Shown here: piece after piece, positions 15,988 to 23,833 of the stretch
Position numbering within the stretch: the stretch's first letter is position 1
Layout of the letters: each line of letters starts with the position of its first letter
From: Gemmatimonadales bacterium
GTDB taxonomy: Bacteria > Gemmatimonadota > Gemmatimonadetes > Longimicrobiales > Gaopeijiaceae
Direction of reading: 5' to 3'
Length of the DNA stretch: 38,537 nucleotides
Assembly (NCBI GenBank): GCA_007695195.1
Contig: REEG01000141.1
Span: 1 to 38,537 of the forward strand
Notes under the pieces: generated by a model
Seen by the model: the letters and a program-made list of their open reading frames with translations, nothing else
What the model was told of the DNA's origin: nothing
Database searches by the model: none
Made by a program: the position numbers and the translations under genes

Positions 15988-18342
15988 TCATGCCCCTGCC
16001 TCCTCCGATTTTCGCGATGCCCTGAATCTCCGATAGAAACCCTCCGCCTCCGCCGCGAAGCCGGATAAAGGTGGGTGCGACAGGATCAGGACCGGGCACG
16101 GCGCATCCCGGACCATGCGGGCCAGAAGCCCACCGATCCGACTTCGCCCTCCCCGGGGACGAGTACTTCCCAGGATGAGGAGGTCGAATTCCCCCGCCCG
16201 GCGCACGATTTCGGGGATGGCCTCCACCGACCGGATCACCTCCGCCGTTCCCCGACCCCGGGCCTCATCCTGGACGAAGGTCCGGAGCTCCGACAGCAGC
16301 CGCACCCCGACCTCCCGGGAGGTGTCGGGATCAACGACCCGGATGAAGTGGAGCTCTTCCAGTCCCTTCCTGGCCAGCGTCCCGATGATCCGGGCCCGGA
16401 GGCGGGCGTGGTGGTTCTCTCCGCTCAAGGGGATGAGAACGCGCCGAACCGTGGAGAGGTCGAACTCCGGGGGCGCGTGGAGAAGGGCCACATCACACGG
16501 CAGCTCCTCCAGGAGTCGGTCCAGTGGGTGCCTCCGGTCTCCGGCCTCCTCGAGCCCCTCCCCGGTCTCCGGCACCTGCGCCATTCCCAGAAGGACGCTG
16601 TTCACCTCCTGCTCCCGGGCCAGGCGGGCAATCTCGCCCCATGGCTCCGGCGCCACCGTGAGCACCAGCTCCGTATCCACTCCCTCCCTCCGGGTACGGA
16701 CCAGTGCGTTGCCCAGGGCCGAACTCCCCTCCCGGAGCGCCTCCCGGATCCGGCTCTCCGGAGTGTCCGGATCCGCCACGACTACCTGATGGAGGAGCAC
16801 CCGGCCGGCCACCGGAGGCGCCAGCGCCGCCGCAAGGGAGGCCAGCCCCTCCGCCCGGGCCGGATTGGCCACCGGAACCAGAACCGACTGCTGCTTCCCC
16901 CGCAGTCGCCCCAGCAGCGGATCCCCCCCCGCCAGCGCCGCGTCCAGCGCCTCGGCACGGCTGGACAGGAACCCCATGTACACGAACCCCCCGAGCCCGA
17001 CCCAGACCAGCAGCAGGAGCCCGGCGATGGGGACTGTGACAAGCTGGAACCCCACCAACAGGGTGCACGCCGTGAGCCCCACTGCGGGAACCAGGGGGAA
17101 GAAGGGCGTGGCGAAGGCGCCTTCGATGCGTCCCCTCCCCCTCCGCCGGACCTGCCAGGCGCTCAGGTGGGTGATGCCGAAGGTGATGAGGAATACCAGG
17201 GACGCCGCCGCGCCGGCCGCCGCCAGATCCGGAACCACCAGGATCAGGATTCCTGCCGACACACCCACGAAGACCACAGCGGCAATGGGTGCACCGGTCC
17301 GGGGGTGGAGCCGCTCCAATGCCCGGGGGAGGGTACGGTCGCGGGCCATGGCCATGGCCACCCGGGAGGCCGCCAGGAGGTTGGCCTGGAGCGCCGTGAG
17401 CGTCGAGAGGAGCGCCGCCACGATGACCAACCAGAACCCGAAGCTCCCCAGGTAAGCCGAGGCCGCCTCGGCGAAGTAGGTCTCTGGGAAGGCCTGCGCC
17501 ATCTGTGAGGGGGAATCGAACTCCGGAGCCAGCCCCACGCTCATGACCACCAGGAGGAGGGGGAGGTACACCACAAGGGTGATTCCCAGACTGGCGAACA
17601 TGGCCCGCGGAATGTTGCGCCGGGGTGCCTTGATCTCGCCGGCCACCCCGGCAATCAGCTCGAAGCCCTGGAAGGTGATGAAGGTGAACCCCATGGCCGC
17701 CACAACCCCCATCCACCCTGTCTCCACGAAGGGGGTAAGGGGCGCCAGCGCCTGGGCCGGGCTCTCCCGGATCACCAGAGCGAGCCCGGCAGCGATGAGG
17801 AACCCGAATACCGCCAGCTTCCCCACATTCTCGATCTGGCCGCCGGCCACTGCCCCCCGGGCCAGCCGCAGCCCATACCCCCCGGTGGCCAGGAGCGCCA
17901 GGATCAGGATGATGGCGCGTCCTCCCCCTCCCTCCGCCCCACTCAGCGCCGGCACCAGGGCCCTCAGAGCAGCCAGACCGAACTCCCCGAACCCCTGGGC
18001 GTAGAGGACGGCGGCCACGATGTGGGCGAAACTCATGATCCACCCCACCCCGAAGGCCGCCTGCACCGAGAAGCTTCGGCGGGCGTAGGCGTACTGCCCC
18101 CCGTTCTCCGGGAAGGTGGTGGCCAGCTCTGCGAAGGCCGCCGCCGTGAGCAGGGCGATGACGGCATTCAGGGAGAAGGCCAGGATAGCCGCCGGTCCGG
18201 CCTCCGCCACCGCCACCCCTCCCAGTACGAAGATCCCACCACCGACGATGGCGGCCACACCGATCCCGGTGGCGGCCACGAACCCTAGGGTGCGGGGTCG
18301 GGCGGAGTCGTCGACGGTTCTGGAACTCGGGGCGTCGGTCAC
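15988..18342 (-). CDS. APC-family amino acid permease with two C-terminal universal-stress domains
   Basis: About 784 residues. The N-terminal half is an amino acid permease with about 12 hydrophobic segments. The first contains GIGVAAIVGGGIFVLGGVAV, the unwound glycine-rich helix typical of APC transporters, followed by FPENGGQYAYARR. The C-terminal third has two universal stress protein-like domains: the first from QQSVLVPVANPARA, the second from VRRVLIPLSGENHHARLRAR, ending with LLILGSTRPRGGRSR and DAPCPVLILSHPP. It should import amino acids or a related compound, with nucleotide-linked control by the USP domains. The GTG at 18342 is the only reasonable start before the first helix; no clear SD is seen. 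The open frame continues upstream to 19551, but that extension is antisense to the TSUP gene and low in complexity. Confidence 0.88.
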   Translation of the reverse strand: MTDAPSSRTVDDSARPRTLGFVAATGIGVAAIVGGGIFVLGGVAVAEAGPAAILAFSLNAVIALLTAAAFAELATTFPENGGQYAYARRSFSVQAAFGVGWIMSFAHIVAAVLYAQGFGEFGLAALRALVPALSGAEGGGGRAIILILALLATGGYGLRLARGAVAGGQIENVGKLAVFGFLIAAGLALVIRESPAQALAPLTPFVETGWMGVVAAMGFTFITFQGFELIAGVAGEIKAPRRNIPRAMFASLGITLVVYLPLLLVVMSVGLAPEFDSPSQMAQAFPETYFAEAASAYLGSFGFWLVIVAALLSTLTALQANLLAASRVAMAMARDRTLPRALERLHPRTGAPIAAVVFVGVSAGILILVVPDLAAAGAAASLVFLITFGITHLSAWQVRRRGRGRIEGAFATPFFPLVPAVGLTACTLLVGFQLVTVPIAGLLLLVWVGLGGFVYMGFLSSRAEALDAALAGGDPLLGRLRGKQQSVLVPVANPARAEGLASLAAALAPPVAGRVLLHQVVVADPDTPESRIREALREGSSALGNALVRTRREGVDTELVLTVAPEPWGEIARLAREQEVNSVLLGMAQVPETGEGLEEAGDRRHPLDRLLEELPCDVALLHAPPEFDLSTVRRVLIPLSGENHHARLRARIIGTLARKGLEELHFIRVVDPDTSREVGVRLLSELRTFVQDEARGRGTAEVIRSVEAIPEIVRRAGEFDLLILGSTRPRGGRSRIGGLLARMVRDAPCPVLILSHPPLSGFAAEAEGFYRRFRASRKSEEAGA

Positions 18343-18636
18343 GGTGAATCGGCTCGGAAGTCCATGAGGAAGCGGTCCGGAGGGCGCACCGGGCAGGGCG
18401 TGGAGGGCACCGCGTGGAGCGCACAGGCAGGAAACCTCACACCAGAGGCCAGGGCAGACGAATAGGCGGATCCGCCCGGCGGTTGCCCTCTCCCGCAAGG
18501 AGGGGCAGGATGGTACGGGGTCCCCGACAAGGGCAAGGGCTCCATCGTCCCGACGGCCATGGAGGCCCGGGAAACCACGTTTTTCGAACCCCGGGAGCCC
18601 GGCTATGGTGCCTTCCATATCCCATGAGCCCCACCG
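18343..18636. other. 294-nt divergent intergenic region
   Basis: It separates the minus-strand permease from the plus-strand TSUP gene. It contains a hairpin at 18484-18507 (TGCCC-T-CTCC / GGAGGGGCA, one bulged T, loop CGCAA). Further right are two CCCGGG palindromes flanking a short T-rich stretch. Promoters for both genes are expected here but I cannot place them with confidence. I see no tRNA and no known riboswitch. Confidence 0.45.
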
Positions 18637-19467
18637 TTGACGCTGGAACTCGCCATCCTCCTGGTGGGGATCGCCCTCCTGGGCGGCGTCTGCATCACCA
18701 CCATCGGCCCGGGCGGGATCTTCGTGACCATCGCCCTCCACCAGCTCCTGGCCCCCGGGCCCGGGACCGTGGCGGGAACGGCCAGCGTCACCTTCATCGC
18801 CACCGGACTCATCGGTACCGTGGCATACCTCCGCTCCGGCGAGCTGCGGGGGCCGGGGCCCACCCGCTCCGCTGTGATCCTGAGCCTGACCAGCGTTGCG
18901 GGAGCCCTGGCCGGCTCGGGCCTGAACACCTTCCTGGATTCCGGGAGCTTCGGGGCCATCCTGGGGCTCTTCGTGCTGGCCACCGGGCTCCTCATCCTCT
19001 GGCGGGAGCGGCGGGGACCTCGTCGGCCGGTGACGGTTGCGCCGAACTCCGGGCCCACTGCGGACCTGGTGGCCGGGCCGGCTCTGGACCTTACCTCTCG
19101 CCGGGGAGATGTCTGGATGGCCGTGGTGGGCCTCGCCGTGGGGCTGCCCGCCGGACTCCTGGGTGTGGGCGGACCGGTCCTGGCAGTCCCCCTGCTGGTC
19201 ATGTTGGGGGTGCCCATGCTCCTGGCGGTGGGGTTGGCGCAGGTGCAGTCGGTGCTCATCTCCCTCTTCGCATCGCTGGGCTACGCGGTGCAGGGCGTCA
19301 TCGACTGGAGCCTGGCGCTCCTGGTGGGGATCCCCCTGGTGGTGGGAACGGCGCTGGGGTGGTGGATCGCCCACCGGATCCGGCCGGCTCGCCTGAAGGT
19401 GGGGCTGGCGGTGGTTCTGGTGCTCCTGGGCCTCCACCTGCTCCTGAGCGGACCGCCGGGCGGGTGA
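18637..19467 (+). CDS. TSUP-family (TauE/SafE-like) membrane permease
   Basis: A 276-residue inner-membrane protein of the sulfite exporter TauE/SafE family, which moves sulfite, sulfonates or other small anions. There are two homologous halves, each with a glycine-rich segment: GGVCITTIGPGGIFVTIAL near the N-terminus and GLPAGLLGVGGPVLAVPLLV in the middle. Together they give about 8 membrane segments separated by a hydrophilic loop at about 125-155. The TTG at 18637 is the first usable start after an in-frame stop at 18625; the SD is weak. The substrate is not evident from neighbours. Confidence 0.85.
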   Translation: MTLELAILLVGIALLGGVCITTIGPGGIFVTIALHQLLAPGPGTVAGTASVTFIATGLIGTVAYLRSGELRGPGPTRSAVILSLTSVAGALAGSGLNTFLDSGSFGAILGLFVLATGLLILWRERRGPRRPVTVAPNSGPTADLVAGPALDLTSRRGDVWMAVVGLAVGLPAGLLGVGGPVLAVPLLVMLGVPMLLAVGLAQVQSVLISLFASLGYAVQGVIDWSLALLVGIPLVVGTALGWWIAHRIRPARLKVGLAVVLVLLGLHLLLSGPPGG

Positions 19468-19580
19468 CCGTCTGAAGGGAAGAACCCGGAAGGGTGCGCC
19501 CCGGATTGCGGGAACGGCGGTTCGGGGCGCATGATTGCCCGGGTATTCCACTGCCTCCCCTCGAGAATGGATGCCCAGCC

Positions 19581-21500
19581 GTGCGCCCTGCCCCCCGATT
19601 CTCCGCCACCGATTCCCGAAGAAGCCGCCCCGGTTCCCTGAAGCCCCGTCCCCGCGCCGTCCGATTCCCCTGGCTGACGGTGGTAGCGCTCCTGGCCGCC
19701 TCGCTGGCCTCGGCGGTTCCGCTCCAGGCGCAGGACTACGACTACCGGTACCACACCTACGCGGAGAAGCGGGCCCTCCTGGAGGCGTGGACGGCGGCCC
19801 ACCCCGAACTGGCCCGCCTGGAATCGCTGGGTCCGAGCCAGTCCGGGACCATGGAGATCTGGGCGGTGGAGCTCACCAACCGGGCCACCGGTCCCGCATC
19901 GGAGAAGCCCGCCGCCTTCTTCGACGGAAATCAGCACGATTCGGAGGTCATGGCCGGGGAGGTGGCTCTCCATCTGGTCTGGTGGCTCCTGACCCGGTAC
20001 GGCTCCGATCCGGACGTCACCGAGCTCCTGGACACCCGAGCCGTCTACGTCATTCCCGTGGCCAATCCCGAGGGCGCCGAGTGGCACATCACCGGCGAGG
20101 TGACGTGGAACCCCTGGGAGATCGCGAACCGGGAGCGGCTGTATGGGGAAGGGCGGCGCGGCGCCGATGGCCCGTCCGACATCACCGGCGACGGCAACAT
20201 CCTGCAGATGCGGATCAGGGACCCGGACGGAGACTGGACCCCCCACACCGACGACCCCCGCCTCATGGTCCGCCGCCAGGAGGGCGATGCGGGGCCCTTC
20301 TTCCGGATCGTGCAGGAGGGGCTCGACGACAACGGGGACGGCACGGTGAACTCGGACCCTCCCTTCATGCGCTTCATCACGAACCGGAACTACCCGGCGT
20401 TCTGGTCGTCCCACGACGGCCGCTTCCGGGGCGCCGGCGACTACCCCCTGGACGAGCCCAACTCCCGGATCGTGGTGGATTACATCACGGCCCGGCCCAA
20501 CATCGGCCTCATCGAGTCGTACCACACCACCAGCGGGGTGCACCTCCGCCCCTACGCCGCCCGCCCCGACTCGGACATGCCGCAGCAGGACCTCCAGGAC
20601 TACCAGGCCATCCTGGCCATGGCCTTCCCCATCACCGGACACCCGCAGGCGTCGGTCTACCATCAGTTCACCACCATCCAGCCTGGGCTCGATCCCGACG
20701 AGCAGCCCGGGGCCCGGCGCGGGGTCTTCATCGACTGGGCCTACGCGCACTTCGGCGCCTTCGCCAACACCACCGAGCTCTGGACCATGGAGCCCTTCGT
20801 CAACGAGATCGGGTGGGGTGATACGCCCCGGGACGAACCCCTCTTCGCCATCCCCGGTCGGTACAACCGCCCCGACGTGCAACTCCGGATCCTGGAATGG
20901 CTGGACAGGAACCGGGACGACCCCCGCCTCTCCGGTCAGGGGTTCGTGGACTGGGCCCCCTTCGATCATCCCACGCTGGGGGAAGTGGAGATCGGGGGGT
21001 GGACCCGCTACTGGCTCCGCAACGCCCCTGAGGGCCCCTTCCTCCAGGAATCGGCGGTGAGCGAGGCCCGCTTCGCCGTCCTCCGGGCGCTGAAGCTCCC
21101 GCGCGCCCGGATCCGGGGAGTGGAGGTCACCGAAGCCGGTCCCAACCGGTGGCAGGTCCGGGTGCGCGCCACCAATGAGGGGTGGCTGGACACGTCCATG
21201 CAGCAGGCCCGTATCGCCGGCGTGGTCCGACCGGACCGCCTGCGCATTGAGACCGTGGAAGGAGCCGGGGGACCGGACCTCACCCCGCGGGAGTTCGACT
21301 TCATGCGCGGCACCCGTGGGGGCAGCTTCGAATCGTACTACTACGGCGAATGGACGGTGGAGGGCGACGCCGGCTCAGAGGTGACGCTGATCCTGGACTC
21401 GCAGAGGGGAGGGACCCACCGCCTCCACCTCCCCCTGGAGCCCCGGTCCATGGACCGGCCCGTGGACGATCTGGCCCCGGGAGCGGACGCGGACCGGTGA
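19581..21500 (+). CDS. Exported M14-family zinc carboxypeptidase-like metallopeptidase
   Basis: About 639 residues. A signal peptide hydrophobic core (FPWLTVVALLAASLASAVPL) ends near LQAQ. The peptidase M14 catalytic domain has zinc ligands in HDSE (His119, Glu122) and in ESYHTTSG (His315). The catalytic Glu is probably Glu399 in NTTELW. An insert with DITGDGNILQMRIRDPDGDW separates the ligands. The C-terminal part (from about 490) is probably a beta-sandwich. The GTG at 19581 gives a reasonable signal peptide; a GTG at 19494 in the same frame would add 29 residues. It probably trims peptides in the periplasm or outside. Its stop overlaps the next gene's start (GTGA). Confidence 0.9.
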   Translation: MRPAPRFSATDSRRSRPGSLKPRPRAVRFPWLTVVALLAASLASAVPLQAQDYDYRYHTYAEKRALLEAWTAAHPELARLESLGPSQSGTMEIWAVELTNRATGPASEKPAAFFDGNQHDSEVMAGEVALHLVWWLLTRYGSDPDVTELLDTRAVYVIPVANPEGAEWHITGEVTWNPWEIANRERLYGEGRRGADGPSDITGDGNILQMRIRDPDGDWTPHTDDPRLMVRRQEGDAGPFFRIVQEGLDDNGDGTVNSDPPFMRFITNRNYPAFWSSHDGRFRGAGDYPLDEPNSRIVVDYITARPNIGLIESYHTTSGVHLRPYAARPDSDMPQQDLQDYQAILAMAFPITGHPQASVYHQFTTIQPGLDPDEQPGARRGVFIDWAYAHFGAFANTTELWTMEPFVNEIGWGDTPRDEPLFAIPGRYNRPDVQLRILEWLDRNRDDPRLSGQGFVDWAPFDHPTLGEVEIGGWTRYWLRNAPEGPFLQESAVSEARFAVLRALKLPRARIRGVEVTEAGPNRWQVRVRATNEGWLDTSMQQARIAGVVRPDRLRIETVEGAGGPDLTPREFDFMRGTRGGSFESYYYGEWTVEGDAGSEVTLILDSQRGGTHRLHLPLEPRSMDRPVDDLAPGADADR

Positions 21501-22642
21501 GCTGGCTCCTCTACGGGGCGTACGGGTTCACGGGACGCCTCCTGGCCGAAGAGGCGGTGCGGCGAGGTCATCGCCCCATCCTGGCGGGGCGGGATGGCGA
21601 GCGCCTCCGGGCGCTGGCCCGGACGCTGAACTGCCCCCACCGGGTCTTCCCCCTGGATGACCCCTTCCGCCTGGAGGTGGGACTCCGGCAGGTGCGAGCC
21701 GTCCTCCACGCCGCCGGACCCTTCGTGGAGACCTCGGCCCCCATGCTGGACGCCTGCCTTGCGGTGGGGGCCCACTATATGGACATCACCGGCGAGGTCC
21801 CGGTCTTCGAGGCGGCCTTCGAGCAGGACGCCCGGGCCCGGGACGAAGGCGTCATCGTCATGCCCGGTGTCGGCCTCGATGTGATCCCCACCGACGCCGC
21901 CGCCGCCCTTCTTCAGCGCGCCCTCCCCACGGCCCGTCGGCTGGAGCTTGCCCTCCACTCGCCCGGACGCCCCAGCACCGGCACGCTGGAGACGGTGGTG
22001 GAAGGGGTGCCCGGAGGGCTCCTTGTTCGCCGGAAGGGAGAGCTCCAGGGCGCATGTCCCGGCGACCGGGAGTTCCGTCGGGAGGTGGATTTCGGGCCCG
22101 AGGCGGGCGAGGGCCCCATGGCCGGACGGCTTGGTGGACCCCGCTCGGTGATCCCCGCCACCTGGGGTGATCTGGCCACGGCCTGGCGAACCACCGGGAT
22201 CCCGGACATCACCTGCTACCTCACCGCCCCCCGCCGCCAGGTCCAACTCCTCCCCCTGGCGCTCCCGGTGCTCCGGGGAGTGCTGAAGGTGGGGCCCCTT
22301 CGTCGCCTCGTCCGGCGGCGACTGGCCCGGACCGGCGGCGGCCCCGATGCCGAGACCCGGGCCGGCGGCCGCACCCGGGTCTGGGGTCGGGTGGAAGACG
22401 GCGAAGGGCAGGCGGCGGAGATGGTGCTGGAGCTCCCGGAGGGCTACCGCTTCACCGCCCTGGCCGGGATCCGGGCCCTGGAGGGGGTCCTGGAACTGGC
22501 CGGGGGGTCACGCCGCCGGCCGGTGCCCGCCGGTGTGCTCACCCCGGCCGGAGCGCTGGGCCCCGACTGGGTCCTGGGGCTCCCGGAGGTGGAGGTCCTC
22601 CGGAAGCCCCAGCCCTTCCCCGCCCGGGTAAAGAGGGCGTGA
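21497..22642 (+). CDS. Saccharopine dehydrogenase-like NAD(P)-binding oxidoreductase
   Basis: A 381-residue protein of the saccharopine dehydrogenase NADP-binding superfamily. The Rossmann motif GAYGFTGRLLAE is at the N-terminus (residues 7-18), followed by the second strand with ILAGRDGERL. The family segment VLHAAGPFVETSAPMLDACL and then YMDITGEVPVFE are clearly visible. Members near this branch include putative trans-acting enoyl reductases and plant-type saccharopine dehydrogenase-like oxidoreductases. Lysine metabolism should not be assumed. The GTG at 21497 overlaps the M14 peptidase TGA, so it is translationally coupled to that gene. The functional reason for the pairing is unknown. 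It converges with the beta-propeller lipoprotein gene 22 nt away. Confidence 0.85.
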   Translation: MSWLLYGAYGFTGRLLAEEAVRRGHRPILAGRDGERLRALARTLNCPHRVFPLDDPFRLEVGLRQVRAVLHAAGPFVETSAPMLDACLAVGAHYMDITGEVPVFEAAFEQDARARDEGVIVMPGVGLDVIPTDAAAALLQRALPTARRLELALHSPGRPSTGTLETVVEGVPGGLLVRRKGELQGACPGDREFRREVDFGPEAGEGPMAGRLGGPRSVIPATWGDLATAWRTTGIPDITCYLTAPRRQVQLLPLALPVLRGVLKVGPLRRLVRRRLARTGGGPDAETRAGGRTRVWGRVEDGEGQAAEMVLELPEGYRFTALAGIRALEGVLELAGGSRRRPVPAGVLTPAGALGPDWVLGLPEVEVLRKPQPFPARVKRA

Positions 22643-22664
22643 TCAGTCCGTCAGGAAGTGGTGA

Positions 22665-23807
22665 TCAGAAGGTGGTGATCACCAGATCGGTGGGCCCTTC
22701 CCCGGCGGGGATGGAATCGGTCAGGGCGAACCCACTCCCCTCGTAGATGAAGACCTGCGCCGGAAGCCCCTCGCTGGCACTGCCGAAAAAGAGTTGATAG
22801 AGGCGACCCTCGCCATCGGTGCGGGCTCCGAAGGCTCCACGGCATCCGCCTGCGGCCAGGGGCGCGCAGACCGGGTCGGACGGCGACCGAACGAATGCAC
22901 CGGTCCGGGTATCCCACACCAACGTCCCGAAGAAGAAGCCGGAGATGTAGGCCAACCCCTCCTCATCGATGTGGATGGAGCCGGGACCCACCCCGAACCC
23001 GGGGACCACTTCCACCAGAGCGCCGGCCTGGGGATCGATGACGGCGAGGGATCCGGGATCGCTGAAGTTCTTGGTATTCACCACGTAGACGCGTCCGTCC
23101 GGACCCACGGCGGCTCCGGTGGGGTTGTTCCCACCCGTGCTCACCTCCGCCAGAATCTCCAGCGTGTTCGGATCGAGAATCGTCACCACCCCCTCACCGA
23201 TGGGTGCGAAGTTCTCGTCGAGATTCGACGAGATCACCGCCGCCCGATCTCCGGCCATGACGATTCGGGTGGGACGAGGCGCCACCCGAACCGTCTCGGT
23301 GATGGCGTCGCCACTCTGATCCAATCGGACCCGACCCACATCCCCGGTGCCCAGGTTCGCCAGAAGAACCGTATTGTCATCCACGAACACCGAGCCGGTG
23401 GCGTTCCCTGATTCGAAGAGGAAGAACCGCTCGATCCGCAGGCCTCGGGGGTCGATGAGGGCAGCGGAAGCGGCGTTGCCCAGGGGCACGAAGACCCGGT
23501 CCCCCTCCACCGACAGCCCCGTAGGCGTAACCGAGGCGCTGGCGCCCAGGGCGACGTTGCGCACCTCACTGGGATCTCCGAGCTGGAAGAGCCGAACAGC
23601 GTTTCCGGTGGAGTTGGTGACGATCCCGATGCGGGGATTGTCCGGCGTTCCGTCCAGGAACTCGGGCTCCACCGCAGGTGTGGTGGTGCTGTCCGAACAG
23701 GCCGAAGCCGTGAGAAGCAGGGCGGGAAGAACCGCCGCGACGAGGAGGTGCCCGGCGTGAAGCCGGTTGAACGGACTGCGAAACGAGAGACGAGACCACA
23801 CGTTCAT
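22665..23807 (-). CDS. Beta-propeller lipoprotein, candidate BtuG-like corrinoid-binding protein
   Basis: A 380-residue predicted lipoprotein (signal ends LLTASAC, Cys37). The rest is made of about seven YncE/NHL-like blades with repeated elements such as PTGLSVEGDRVFVPLGN, PTRIVMAGDRAAVISSN, PTGAAVGPDGRVYVVNT and PGSIHIDEEGLAYISGFFFG. The ATG at 23807 has GAGG 5 nt upstream. It follows the BtuB-like receptor by 26 nt and so lies in the same cobalamin-riboswitch unit. In Bacteroides, the surface beta-propeller lipoprotein BtuG caps BtuB and binds corrinoids very tightly. Architecture, position and regulation fit that role here, which I infer. Orthology to BtuG itself is not shown by what I can see, so the gene symbol is left empty. 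Confidence 0.85.
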   Translation of the reverse strand: MNVWSRLSFRSPFNRLHAGHLLVAAVLPALLLTASACSDSTTTPAVEPEFLDGTPDNPRIGIVTNSTGNAVRLFQLGDPSEVRNVALGASASVTPTGLSVEGDRVFVPLGNAASAALIDPRGLRIERFFLFESGNATGSVFVDDNTVLLANLGTGDVGRVRLDQSGDAITETVRVAPRPTRIVMAGDRAAVISSNLDENFAPIGEGVVTILDPNTLEILAEVSTGGNNPTGAAVGPDGRVYVVNTKNFSDPGSLAVIDPQAGALVEVVPGFGVGPGSIHIDEEGLAYISGFFFGTLVWDTRTGAFVRSPSDPVCAPLAAGGCRGAFGARTDGEGRLYQLFFGSASEGLPAQVFIYEGSGFALTDSIPAGEGPTDLVITTF

Positions 23808-23833
23808 GAAACCTCGAAAGCAAAAGGCATGAT

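Noticed and set aside
16493-18424. 643-codon minus-strand frame overlapping the permease gene
   Set aside because: Gly/Arg/His-rich shadow of the real permease/USP frame; no recognisable motif.
18560-18610. GGTTCGAA (minus strand), like a tRNA T-loop
   Set aside because: No pairing T-stem, acceptor stem or anticodon arm can be drawn around it.
18343-19551. Upstream extension of the permease frame on the minus strand
   Set aside because: Low-complexity His/Gln/Gly-rich translation antisense to the TSUP gene. The permease fold starts just after GTG 18342.
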